NCBI GenBank assembly: GCA_017893485.1
Contig: JACEHZ010000367.1
Coordinates: forward strand, 248,001 to 312,000
Direction: 5' to 3'
Length of the DNA: 64,000 nt
DNA from: Hemerocallis citrina
Lineage: Eukaryota > Streptophyta > Magnoliopsida > Asparagales > Asphodelaceae
Positions 27,401-41,409 of the stretch are shown here, one piece after another; the first letter of the stretch is position 1; each line of letters starts with the position of its first letter. A model generated the notes under the pieces. That model had not been told where the DNA came from, searched no databases, and worked only from the letters and a program-made list of their open reading frames with translations. The position numbers were made by a program, and so were the translations under genes.

Positions 27401-30400
27401 TATAGCACTTAGTGAGGGGGTCAATCTTAGAGTAGTCTCTTTCGGTGTTCTTACCCTTATGTTCATCTCTATGTGAATTGAAATTTGAATTAGTTTGCTG
27501 GGGTAAGATTTGTTGGGTGCTGAGAGGGAGGCTTAGGACTAGACAGATCAGTAGAGGTCATTCTAGAGGAATAATCTCTTGAATCGCTGGACTTAGAATG
27601 AAAACTAGCTTTAAGGTAATCCATATCGAGGACACGGGCATAGGCTGCCGCTAGTGAGTCCACATTTCTATGAATTAGCTCGTTCCTAAGGTTGTCTCGT
27701 AGTCCAGCTCTAAACCTAGAGAGGGTTTGTTCTTCACTCTCTTTACCTAAGGCATTGCACCGAATAAGGTAGTCATCATACTTATCAACATATTCTTGTG
27801 TGGATTTGTTTTCTTGATAAAGTTGGTTCTACGAATCTAGCAATCGGGTGTGGAACGATAAAGGTACATATCTCTAAGTGAGCTTCTCTTTCATGGCTTC
27901 CTAAGTGGCTATGAGTGCCAGGCCTCGGCCTCTGCGGGTATGTTCAAGATTGATCCAGTGTTGTTGAGCTTTTCCAGTCAATTTTATTGTTGCAAATTTA
28001 ACTTTCAGGGCTTCGCTTATGTCAAACCACACAAAGTGGTGGTTCATCGCACGGATCCAATCAAGATAAGCTTGGGATTCCATGCGGCCTCCAAAATGGG
28101 GAACATCAGCCTTAACGTTTTTCTTATATTGTTCGTCAGGATCACATACTTGAGGGATTTTCGGATTTGACGATGAGCATGAAGCTCAGGGGCAACAGTT
28201 TGATTTAATTCCACTTTTTCAAGCCTCTGATTGATATTGGAAAGAGTTGCTTGAATGACAGTTAGGATAGAGGAAATATCTAGGTTGTCCATTTCAGGTC
28301 GGGGAGGTCTAGGGTTCCTAATTTGGTGATTTGGGAGGGATAAGAAAGGCTCTTCAGAATCTGGGATGGTGCTACGAAGACGAATTCACCAAAAGTGGAA
28401 AACTAGGGCTCGTGTGTGCGCTATTTTTTAAATTTTTTTTATTTTTTAATAATAAATCTGAAATGATCTAAAATGAAGAAAGAAAAATAAAAGATTTCAA
28501 ATGATCCTAAATGAATGCAAAAATTGATGCCTAAATAATGCAAGAACTAGGGTTTTAAAAACCTTCGCTCTGATACCAAAATGATGTAAAACGTAATCCT
28601 AAATAGAGAATTTCCAAGAATCTTAAAGGATTAATTTTACCAACATGTAGTGCGGATCAAAGTTTCAATTTTAAACAATTAATCGGTTTGATGGATTTTC
28701 AAGAATTGAATTAAGTTTAACAAGCCCGATTAATAATTCAGTTCTAACAATCAATAATTAAATCCCTAAGCGTTTTTAGCAAGTAAAAGATGCAATATTA
28801 ATTCGTACTCTAATTAGGCAAGTAGAATTCTCAATCTCGATATTTGTGGTCGACAGTTAAATTAAATAATATAATAGAGATGATAATGCAGTATAACACA
28901 AATATTGGAAAAGTGGAAAGAGTATACCGGGGTTCGAAGAATCCAGTGTTAGATTTCGGGTTGGCAGCAGCGAAGAACACAACAACTAGCAACCACAGTA
29001 AGAGCAGCTCTAACTTGGCTCGACGGTAGGAGGAAGACAGCAGCATGCCTGTCGATGCTGGGGGTGTGCTGGTCGTCGGAGGTAGGAGCTCCGGAGGAGG
29101 CGACTGGGGGGGTCTTAGGGCTCAAGGGGTGCAGCGGTGGACTTCGACGGAGAGGGCGAGGTGACTGGCAATGGTAGTTGGGTCGAAGTCGGTTGTGAGG
29201 GAGGGCAGACGTTGGTGATGCTGGAGTTAGGTGCGGATGAGAAGAAGGAGAGGCAGGTAGGCGACGATAGGCAGAGGAGGGGAGGAAGGGGATGACGGTG
29301 GTGGGGGGGGGGTCGACTGGCGAGGAGAGAGGTGCGGAGGGGTCTCAGGGAGACGAGGGCTGGCGGTGGTGGTAGGGGTGATGACGATGGTGAAGGTCGA
29401 CAGGACGGGTCGGTCGGGAGTTGGGGGATGAAGAAGAAGAGAGGGGTAAGGGTTTTATTTGGGTATTTGCTTGTTTGTTTGTTTGTTTTTTTTTTGATTT
29501 AATTGATTTGGGGTAGTTTTAGAGTTTATCCCAAATCCTAAAATTTTATTAGGATTTATCATAAATCTGAATAATTGGATCTCAAAGGAGAGATGAAAAG
29601 CAAAACTCAACACAATAATTTTTAATCAAGAATGTCATGACTTCTCATTAATCTCAAGGTCTATAAATAGGCGCAAAATAAATCTTGATACAAATCTCAA
29701 AATATTCTAAAAATGTCAAAAATATTCCAATGTATAAAAGAAAGATTACATTTGGCTATAATTTCCAAAAACAAATATGGTACTGAAATAAAATCCTAAG
29801 CTAATGAAGCAACTGTCCTAGATGATGCTTGCGTTGATGGAAACGCCCGAATCGTCTTGAACCGATGTCCTCATCAATATAATCCTTCGTGCGTGCCACT
29901 TCATTGCTAAGGAAGTATTGACACGTTCCTGTTATTCATTGCAACAAAGAAAAATAAACATTGCATTAGGAACTAATGGCAAATAGCATATAGATATGGA
30001 GAAGTCACAGGAAGATTGTTGCCCACCTGGTTATCAATTTAACATCTGATATAGAACCATCACCCCAAATTCATTGAATTCCATACTTACAGGCCTCAAA
30101 CACTTGCCAAACCCCTTTCCGAAATGAAGAAGCTCTTACTGAAAGGATATCCCTGATATTCATTAATTTTATTTTATTTATATAATATTTTAGAGGGGGT
30201 CCTATGGCATCGGTGGGAATTTCCTCTTATGGCACACTAAAAATCTAATATCTGGAATCAAAATTCACCTTCTACACTGCCCAAGATGATCTTCATAACA
30301 TAAAACTTTGAGTGAAGTAAAAATTACTAAATTTAAGCATGTTTTTACCATTCATCATGAGGTTGCAAAATGAATCGTTTTCTGCAATAAAATAATTGTG

Positions 30401-33400
30401 ACCACTTAGTGCATTGGCAAAACATATTCAACTTTGATAGTATTTTATCCTATTATGTCTTATGACATGTTGGACAGTTTTAACAGTTTGGTTCTTGCAT
30501 TTGTGCATTTGGAAGGAGAGGGTAGGATTATTTTGGGTGCCATACCTATGCCACCTATACTCCAGATTTGTCTCTCTGTCTTTCTCTATATATTTACTTA
30601 TATAAAAGATATTTACTTATTCGGAATAGTCCAATTTACTGTTGAGAATCATGTTTCAAAGCTGATTCTTCCCAGCTATATGTTGGCCTGGAATTCTTAA
30701 TCTCCCTTTTAGGTGCCAGATACTTGTTTTTATAAAAAAAATATGAACATTTTTTTTCTATTTGGTTTAATTCGATTTTTTGTTGTATCCATAATGTAAC
30801 TGTATAAAATCATGTTAATAATCTGATCTTTTAAGTCCCATGTACTCCAAATTTACTTATTACGTGTAATCCAAATTTTTGTTGTCGAAGAATATTTATA
30901 CTAGGAAATGGATAACTGTATTAAATCATGTTACCTAACTGATTCTTCCCTGCTATATGGTGGGCTGGAATTTTTAAAGAGTTTTTTAGAATTTTCTTTT
31001 TACATTTTATTCATGTAGTATTAAGCTGTTGTTTTTTATCTGTAGGTTGGTCTCTTCAGACATCAGTGGGGGACAAGAAAATTTCAAAATTCCTGCTACT
31101 AATGTTGTTGATGATTCACCTTTTCCTCCCGTAGGCAAGTTGTACCAGTTAGTGATTATTTTGTTTTTGACCAAATGTTATTAGTTGCTTGCTCTGGTAA
31201 ACAATGATGCGAATTATATAACGCCCATTGAAGATTTGTTACCTTTTTTTCTTATTTTAAAATTTTTTTGCTTTCCTAATACATTTATATGTTTTCTGGT
31301 TTGCTAGTTTTTTTTTTCAAAAAAAATTATTCTTTTTGCTTGTATGTGAGGGTTACTTATTTAATTTTCTTATCTACATTTGGTGGATATGACTACTAAA
31401 TTCTTTGTCAAAATTAGTCTGCTTGTACAACTGTAGACACTCAAGTGAAACAGATATTAAAAGTTAGCTTGACACGTGCTCATGTTTTCCATATCTTTGT
31501 TGACAGTGGGAGAATCAAATATCAGAATCCTTTGCTTTATTTATTTAATTTTGACGTTACCTTTCTTTCTGTTTACTTTTATCCTTTGAAAGTTAAACCT
31601 GTATTACATTTTTTTCTTCGGCACTTGACTTCAATTTCCTGTAGAGAACATACCTTGTCTTAAATTTCCTAATTCTAATTGATTATTGCAGTCTAGGTGA
31701 GAGTTCCAACTTGCCATTTTGGATTATACCATGTCCATCCTTGTCTTAAATTTCCTTTCTCTGAATGTTAGGTCTACAATCATTTTATAAATTTGTCTAC
31801 AATCATTTTACAAAGTTACTCCAACTATCGAAGGATCAAATTAAAAGTCATACAATGAAAATTTGGGAGAGAGTAATCGAACATAAACTAAGACTACAGT
31901 GTAATTTTAGTGATATTCGGAACACAAATGAGGAAGTAGTGAAGCTTGGTGGTCAAGAGATACCTAAGAGATATCGTTTTTCGATATTTAGACTCAATTA
32001 TACAATGTGGTGGGGATTTTTGTGAAGATGTTATACATAGGATTCAATCATGGGGACTTAAGTGAAAAAGTGCCAGTGGTGTTTTGTGTGACAAACATAT
32101 ACCTTTAAAGTTGAAGGAAAATTTTTATAAGACAACTGTTAGACCATCAATAATGTATGAAGCCGAGTATTGGGCAACAAAAAAATATATCCAAAAAATG
32201 AGTGTAGCGGAGAAGAGGTCCTAAGGATGCTAAGATTGATGTATGGTAAAACTAGGAAGGATAGAATTGGAAACGAGCATATACGAAACATTGTAAAGGT
32301 AGCTCCTATCCAAGATACATTAAGAAAGAATCGTCTTAGGTGGTTTGGACATGTCACACATAGACCTAGTGGTGCCGCCATTAGAAAAAGTGATTTATTA
32401 AGTATTGAGGGTAGAGTTAGCGGGAAGGGATGATCTAAACTTACTTGGATGGAAATGGTGAGAAAAGATATGATAGCTTCTGGCCTTATAGAAGATATTG
32501 TGCTAAACCAAGTAGAATGGAAAACTAGGATTCATGTAGTCGACCCCAACTAGTTTGGAAAAAGACTTTGTTGTTGTTATTGTCAACTCCTGTGCAGAGC
32601 CTTCTCCATTCCAAATCCTATGTTGATTGGAAAAGGCCAATGAGATGATTACGAATTTGTTTGGTGTGTACCGTAAATGAAATATGTTTTACTGGCTGTA
32701 TACATCGTATCTCCGTGATTATACAATTTTAAGTTAGTTCTGAAATATAGTCCCTATTTGCTATTTCGAATGTATGCAGTTGGTGTCAGATGCCGTGACT
32801 TTTGGAAGCTATGTACTGATTCCCAAAGATGTATAAACACATTCACATCAATATGAACGACTCAAAATACTGAAGCTCAAAAAAGAACATTGTTTAAAAT
32901 AGAAATTGTCATGTCTCACATGTGCGTTTTCCTCGATTCTTTCTCGACATGGCACGTCTTAGTATTGCAAAAAGCGGAAAAAAGCCATGCAAAATAGAAA
33001 AGCGGTTGCCGACCGCTTAAATTTGTTAAAAACGGCGAGTATAGCAGGATTTTGGCTAAACTCAAAAAAGCATTTCAAAAAGCGATTAAGCACGGATTAT
33101 GTGCTTCATAGTTGAATTCTTCATTTCTTTTCATTCCCTCTATCACATGCCTACTAATTTTTTTATATTTTCATACTTGCCAAACTTGATAAAATATGCG
33201 AAACTTTTCAAATGAACCATGTTGTCGTATAAGTTGGTGGGACATACATGTTTTCACATCATTTTGTTCTCTACATTTATTTCAGTGTTTTCTACAACAA
33301 CAACAACAACAAAGCTTTTTTCCCAACTAGTTGGGTTGGCTACATGAATCCTGGTTTTCCATTCTGCTCGGTTTAGCCCAATATCTTCTGTAACGTCATT

Positions 33401-34881
33401 AGCTATCATATATTTTATCACAGTTTCCACCCAAGTAAGTTTAGGTCTTCCCCCTACCTTTAACTCTAGCCTCAATATTTATCAAATCACTCTTTTTAAA
33501 GGGGCACACTTGGTCTACGTGTGACATGTCCAAACCACCTGAGGCGATTCTCTCTTAATTTATTTTGGATATGAGCTACCTTTACCATGTCTTTTATATG
33601 CTCATTTCTAATTCTATCATTCCTGGTTTTATCACACATCTATCTTAACATCTTCATGTTGTTTCTTTGTTGCCCAACATTCTACTCCATATATCATTGC
33701 TGGTTTAACAACCGTCCTATAATTTTTTTTTTCAACTTCAAAGGTATATGTTTGTCACACAAAACACTACTAGCGCTTTTCTACTAAAGCCACCATACTG
33801 GATTCTATGTATAACATCTTTACAAATCTCCTCATCTATTTGTATAATTGAGCCTGTATATCGGAATTAGTTTCTCTTAGGTATCTCTTAACCATCAAGC
33901 TTCACTACTTCCTCATTTGTGTTCAGAATATCACTAAAATTACACTCCATATACTATGTTTTAGTTCTGCTTAATCTAAACCCTATACTTTCCAAAGTTT
34001 CTCGCCACAATTCTAATTTAGCATTGGTTCCCGATCTAGTCTCGTCCACTATGACAATGTCATCGGCAAAAAAAAATATACCAAGGCACCAAAGAAACAA
34101 CAGGAATTCGGCTACAAATCGTTAAAGGAGGAGGGTTGCATTAGGTAGTTGACAGCCAGCGTAAAACTTTGTCAAATCCCATGGACATGAATCCTAAATT
34201 ATGTCACCGTGTTCTGATTTTCTTTTTTGTTGTTATATATGCATTTAAAGAGAACTGTTACGAACACAATTTTAATTCTGAGATATCTTTATGTTATTAT
34301 TCATCTAACATATTCTTGTGTTGCTTATACCATTTCTAGGTTTTGAGTACTGTAAATCTATGAAAATGTCCAGAAATCTAAAGCTTCCAACAAATACTTG
34401 TGGATGCAAGTGTAAAGGAGAATGTATTGACCCAAAAATTTGTTCGTGCGCAAAACTCAATGGAGGGGATTTTCCGTATGTTAGGAAGGATGGTGGCAGG
34501 TGCGTGACTAACAATACTGTTTCAAATACAATAAATATCTGCAATAATTATAATTTGCTACTTTCTCAATGACATTGTTTTTACATCTACCTTCCATTAA
34601 CCATAATATTGTCTTTCCTTACACGCTATTTTGGGAAACATGATTTTTTATCGGTAGAAACCCTTCTGCTCCTCTATTTTAAAAGCTAGTTGTTTTTATC
34701 GATGTATTTGAAATATTGTGTACTTGCTTAATACATTCTGTATGTGAATTATGCTTATTGTATCTTACCAGTTTGGGGATAAATACCTTCATCTTTGTGT
34801 TACATATCATCAATTTTGGTACATATATCACCAACGATCTGATATGTATCAATAACTTTGGTATATATATTATCAAGTCTG

Positions 34882-34946
<65 letters not shown>

Positions 34947-35317
34947 TTAGTGAAGGTCCTATCACATAAGAGGATATTTTCTTCTATGGCGCACAAAAAA
35001 CACAATTCCCGGCATTGAATTTCACGATCCAAACCGTTCGAGTTGATTATCATACCATAAGACATAATAATGCAAAATCATTGCATTTGAACATGTTTTT
35101 CCCACTCATCAATAAGGTTGCACAATTAACGGTTTTTCAGCTATAAGAAAATTGTGACCACTTAATGTTTGGGCAAAATATATCCAACTTTGATAATAAT
35201 TCTTCCTCTTATGTTTTATGATATGTTCAACACTTTGAACGATGCTGATCATGCATTATTGAGAAGGGGGTAGGGTGCCATTGAATGCAATTTCCTCCTA
35301 TGCCACATTTCTTTGCA

Positions 35318-35408
<91 letters not shown>

Positions 35409-38400
35409 GAGAGTTGGGGTTGTCATTTGTAGACAAACCCACCCGTGTATCACAAATGCATAATTAATATAAAAGAGGTCTTAGGTTCGAGGCTATACTA
35501 TGTTAGTTTTTACTTTAAAAAATATATATATTTATTAAGATGTGTATCACACGTGTAAATTAGTAGTATATAGTATCGCACGTGAAATAAAAAAATTTGA
35601 TTAGAACGTGTTAGAACGTGCATCGCACGTGCAGGTTACTAGTGTGTGTGTGTGTGTATGAGAATACTGGGAAATGTATGAATGGTTGAAACAAAACATT
35701 TTACTAAAAAGTTTATGCAACCAATCACAGTTGTCATGTTGGGACACTGCACCCAAGTTCGGCGCAACCCTGGTTTTCATCTTTTTCCCTCTATATCTAT
35801 ATTTATATCTGTAGTTCTCTACTATCATAACTAGAGAGTTGGAGTTTAATTTGTAGACAAGCCAGCTTAAACTAATCTCAACCACACATTTTAAAGTTGA
35901 AGTTATATTAACTATCCATTTAAAATCAATCACTGAATATGTAAATGTCAACCACATCTAGGTTCTCACGTGTAGTGCATGTGCTAATTAGCATATTTTA
36001 TTGAACAGGAATACCAAAGTCTAGTATACACGCAATATTTACTGGGCATAAAAAGTAGAGAATTGGGTATATCCACATGATGAATGTCAATATTTTTTCC
36101 TGTTATTTGCTTAATATTAATTCTTTTGTATTAACACGATTTTAAAATTTTTAAAATTTTCAGATGAACTGCTGGAATATGTGATAAAATATGTTAGGTT
36201 TAGTTAATATTTCGTATGTGGTTAGATAAGATTTATATGTGGGTTGATATATATTGTCCATATTTGGGATGATACATGACTTTCTTTATGCCCATGTTTT
36301 GTGGCCTATTTATAGTTCTGTATGTTTTTCGTTATGTATCTCTGAATATATCAAGAAGTTCAATAATATTTTTATTGTTCAACACTTCAAAGAAACCTTT
36401 TTAATTGAATTTAATTATCAATCAAAATTAGTCAACTACTTTGCAAGTGCCTAGGCGCGTCCACCTAGGCGGTAAGGCACTAGGCGGCGGCACCTCCGCC
36501 GCCCACAAAATCATTGTGCCTACTTGGCCCAATCGGCTAGAGCCCCTTCCTGGATCATTAACTTCATTGTGATTCTCTTTTCCACAAACTCCTTTTGCTT
36601 TACTAAGCACTTGTCAAGGTCTCTCTTACCTACAGCCACTACCTGGGCCACTTGAATTACATGATAGAACAATATGGGTGAGTGTAGTATTTCCAAGGTA
36701 GGTAAAGGAGTTTGGAAGGGAAACGATTTTGAAATGGGTTCTAATGCCATCTGATTAATATTCCAGGAATATTCATGCGAATGACTGCTACCATGCCAGA
36801 GTCAGAGAAACTTTTATATCCAAATTGGCAAAGAAAATTTTCCCTTGCTATTACGGAGTTATGCATGGTATTGTGGTCGTCATATTTAGAGAACCCTACT
36901 TATATTGCCAATGAAATTATGCTATATTTATTATTTCTAGGTTTTGATAATTAATATTTTGGGATTTCCAACATTCTTTGGCTGTATTATGTTGGGCGCA
37001 GTCAATCAAAATTATTTGGAACTAATTTTTTGGCTGTCTTGAGTTGGTCTCTTAAGTGTATTAATCTAACTAATTTTTGAGCTAAAGATTGAATCTGGTG
37101 AGCATAAGGCTAGGCACATTTTATTATTTACCCCTATTCTTATGGTATCAAAATGCATACTGCATATATTCATTATTTATGATTTTACCAATTGCTTCAT
37201 TTCTATTGTATGTAGTATTACTAATCTTGCTGGATTATCGGAAATCTACGGTATTCAAAGTACTGCTATCTGTCCTATAGTAGTAATACTTATCATATAG
37301 TTTTTTAGCTGTATACTCCATCACGTGCTGAAGTCTCTTAATTGTTGAAAACTTGACTATGAGTTCTCATCGGAAAGAGTAGCTATCCTATTTGAGACAA
37401 CAGTAGTTGTATAAGTTCAGACAACTTAATTGGTGTTGATCGTAATATTGTTGAGCATCACATTAGAGTTGACAGTATGTTATAATATTCTTTTCAGATT
37501 GATTGAAGCTAAAGCTGTTGTCTTTGAGTGTGGACCTGGCTGTAGTTGCAACAGCAGCTGTGTTAATCGAACGTCTCAACAGGGAATGAAATATCGATTT
37601 GAGGTTTGCATTCTATTTATTTTATGTCTTCCCTCTCTCCACTCCATTCTCCCTCCCCCACCATCACTTCACATACAAAGGGGCAACATCAATAAAAGTC
37701 TGTTCTCATGTCTTTTCTTTTTGAATGTATGATAGGTGTTTCGCACACAAAGTAAAGGCTGGGCTGTTCGGTCTTGGGATAACATACCTTCAGGTGCACC
37801 CATTTGTGAGTACACTGGATTACTCACGAGGACAGATGATATTGATGATGCAATATCAGAGAACAATTATATATTTGACATTGATTGTCTTCAAACAATG
37901 AAAGGCCTGGATGGAAGAGAGGTGCGAATTTCTGTCTTCTATGCTTATATTCGGTTAAATTGTAGATTTATTATTAATGCATATTAATGCCCCATTCTGC
38001 AAATTTTATGTCATTGTTTTCTTAGCAATGTTTCCATCTAAAAGTTATGGAATCCTCTGGTAAAATTGTTCCATGCAGAAGTGATAGTACCATACGATAT
38101 TTGGGGTGCTTTATGTCCAACACTGCACACCGACCTTTTTTTTTTGTTTATATATAGTCTCCTTCTGTTGTGCAGTAGGCCTCCGTTGCACTTGTGTGCA
38201 CTCGGCCTTCCCGCCTTGGTATTGACGATCCGAACCGTTTACATTTATCTACACATCTAAATTAGTCTAAATATGTAAAATCAAATCATTTGATATTCAT
38301 TTGCCCATCCATCATGTGACAATAACAAACGACGATTTTCAGCCATACAATTTTGTAACACTTCAATGGATGGGCAAATGAATTTCAAATGATTTGATTT

Positions 38401-41375
38401 TACATATTTAGACTAATTTAGATGTGTAGATCAATGTGAACGATTCGGGTTGTCAATACGAAGGCAGGAAGGCCGAGTGCACACGGAGGCCGACTGCACA
38501 ATGGAAGAGGACTTTATATATATATATATAGGGTGGTGTCGGTGATCAGGTCCGAATCTTACCTGATCACGTGCGATTCGCGCGCGCAGCTAACATGATC
38601 ATGATGATGCAAGATCGGATAGCTGTGTGGCGAGTTTGCACGTGATCATGTGCGAACTGGTTTGCACATGATCAGCTGTATATATATATTGAAAGAAAAC
38701 GGTGGATAGCCACCCTGTTTCATTAAACATACATGTAGTTTTTGATTGCTCAATTCTCAGCTTTAGAAGTTTTGTTGTTGTAAACTTAGTTGTATCATTT
38801 AAGGTAGGTATGTTCCAAATGCTGCTACTTTATTGTAAATACAATCTTGGATATTAAGGTGGTGCAATTCATACCTTCTGTTTGAAATTTATTTTTCGAA
38901 TAGTTTCTGGATCATTGCTATAAACATTTTTCAGATAAGATTACTACAACTTGTAGCCATCTGCTGCTCACATATGATAATAAAATTACTTCTTGTTTGT
39001 CATATTCTTTAATTTGTTATTTCCATATGCTTTTTCAGCTGTACTGTATTTTTTCCAATGTTTAGCGTTCTTTTCTGCTGATGAAGAATCGTTAATGATT
39101 ATTTTGTTAATTACTGGCTAAGAAGCACGAATACTTCCAAATGGTCGACGTACCAGGGTCGGGTGCGTATCGGGTGCCGATACTCCTTGGGTACTCCCGG
39201 GTGTGTACCCAAGGAGCACCCAATTTTTTAAATGCATTTTTCACAACTTTTAGACACAATTATATTTAGATAAATGCATGAGGTCCTAGAGTAATTTTAA
39301 AAGTTTGTTGTTTACAATTATGCTCAAACACAAAACAAGACTACCCAAAGATTTGATAGTTAGATTATCATTTCTTTTTTCTAAAATGCTCATAATTATA
39401 ATGTATTCTTATAGTTCTATGAAATGGTTTAAATGTTTGCATTTTTAACAAGAAAAATATTTTTGAATCTATAAATATAAATTATTTTATATTTAACGTA
39501 CCCACAACGCACCCGTATCCTACTTTTTTGTAAATTCACGTTTCCCTGTACCTGTGTCGTGTCGTACCCGCACCCCGTACCCGTATCTGTGCTTGATAGA
39601 TTACTGATTTCTTCTCTTTCTGGTCAACTGGGTTTGAGTGTTTTATACTTGTTCCTATTAGCATTGTGATGTAAACTTAACCCTAAGTAGAGAATTTTTG
39701 AAGAATATCAAAAGATTAAGTTTGCCAACAAGTAATGCCGATTAAGTTAGAAATTAAAACTAATAATTGGTTTGATGGATTTTCAAGAATGAAATAAGTT
39801 TAACAAGCCCAATTAAAGATTAATTCCCAACAATCAATAATTATAGCTAAGCGTTCTTAGCAAGTAAGATATTCAATAATGATTTGTATGTTGACAAGTA
39901 GAAGCACATACACTCAATATTTATGGACGACAGTAAATTCAGTTAATACTCTAGAGATAATAAGTAGTATCACAAATAATGGTGGAGTGGTAAGAGTTTA
40001 CTGGTGTTCGAGGAAAGTGTCGAAGATGAAGACAAGGCCTTTCGGGTGGTCGACGACAGCAAAACTGATGGAGCCTCGGGGTAGTTGTGGTGGTTGCTGG
40101 AACGGCTGTGGAAGGAGGTGGCTTTGGTGGTCGGGTTGTGGAGTCGAGGCATCGAACAACAAGGGGATTTGCGGATTAGGGTTTCGAAGTTGAGGGGATT
40201 GGATTAGGGTTCGAAGTTGAGGGGATTTGGAGTGGGTGCGAGTGTCGGGTGTTGAGGGGAAGGCAACACGGTGGTCGGTTGTGGTGAGCGGCAACGGGGT
40301 GGCGTCGGGTTGGAGCGGCAGGGGATTGGGGGTTCAGTTGGGGAAAGAGAGGGTGTCGATGGTGGTTGCGGAGCAGCGGGAAGAGTAAGAGGAATAGAGG
40401 GGGAGAGGAGGTCGTCGGGGCTCATGATGGTCGGGGATTGCTTGGGTTGTGGTTGAGGGAAGCCGGTTAATGGGTTTCAGGAGGAAGTTGAAGAAGAAGA
40501 AGATGGCGGCTGTGAAGGGGGTTAGGGTTAGGGATTTTGGATAAAGGGTTTTGGGGATTTGGGGTGTAGTTTAGGGTTTTTCACAAATCCTAATAATTTC
40601 TCAATGTCTCACACAGAGAGGAATGAAGAGCAGAACTCAATCAAACAATAATTCTTTTAATCAGTCAAAGTATTGAATTTTTTCGTTACATATATAGGCT
40701 CAAAACAAATCTCAAAATAAATATCCAAAATACAGAAAATAGAGGGTGCAAATAGCAAAACTATTAGATATACCAAAAATAACTAAAAGTAAATGAAAAA
40801 TAACTAGGCTAATAAAATAGCCATCATAAATAATGTATGAACTGATAGAAACGCCCAAATCGTCTTGAACTGATGTCCTCATCACATTGTGTCTTAAGTA
40901 CATTAAGCATGTATTATGAGACATGTTGGAGTAGTGGTGTTAACCTAACTTTCATTTTTGTTTTCTTTTTTTATTCTCTTTTTTGTTTTGTTTTACAGAG
41001 ACGCACTGGAGATGCTGAAGTGCTGGCAGGTTTTGATGATAAGAAGTCTGAGCCTGAGTTCTCTATCGATGCTGGATCCATTGGTAATATCGCAAGGTTT
41101 ATAAATCACAGTTGCGAACCGAACCTGTTTGTTCAGTGTGTTTTAAGTGCACATCGGGATATAAAGATTGCGAAAGTCATGCTATTCGCTGCAGATACAA
41201 TTCCTCCTCTACAGGTGATAGTCGCTAGCATTTCTAACTTAATAAACAAATTCTTCAAATATAATTAGATAGTTTATTTTTCTGTGTTTAATGAAAATGC
41301 TGGTATTGCGGTAAACCGAAAAGAATGGAAAACTAGGATTCATGTAGCCAACCCCAACCATTGGAAAAAAAGGAT

Positions 41376-41409
<34 letters not shown>

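Larger units (their letters stand above)
22968..29876 (-). mobile_element. Ty3/gypsy chromovirus with both LTRs
   Basis: LTRs at 22,968-24,206 and 28,582-29,876 share TGATGTAAAACG and GATGTCCTCATCA ends. The flanks ATATC and ATATA form a probable one-mismatch 5-bp duplication. The tRNA-iMet primer site is at 28,567-28,578 on the minus strand, so the element runs right to left. The interior is only about 4.4 kb because the integrase core is deleted and many stops exist. It lies in SUVH4 intron 7, antisense. A solo LTR of the same family is at 39,667-40,884. Confidence 0.9.

Noticed and set aside
34679..35467. ORFs with IYIYIY and LSLSLS runs
   Set aside because: Translations of TA and CT microsatellites. 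The same applies at 18,361-18,616 and 63,441-63,758.
36428..36750. Minus-strand ORFs with [12 protein letters not shown]
   Set aside because: Possibly the start of a decayed LTR-element gag next to a PBS-like word, but too short and without LTRs to call as an element.
39970..40456. Pro/Ser- and Gly-rich ORFs
   Set aside because: G-rich middle of the solo LTR, same explanation as at 23,246-23,849.
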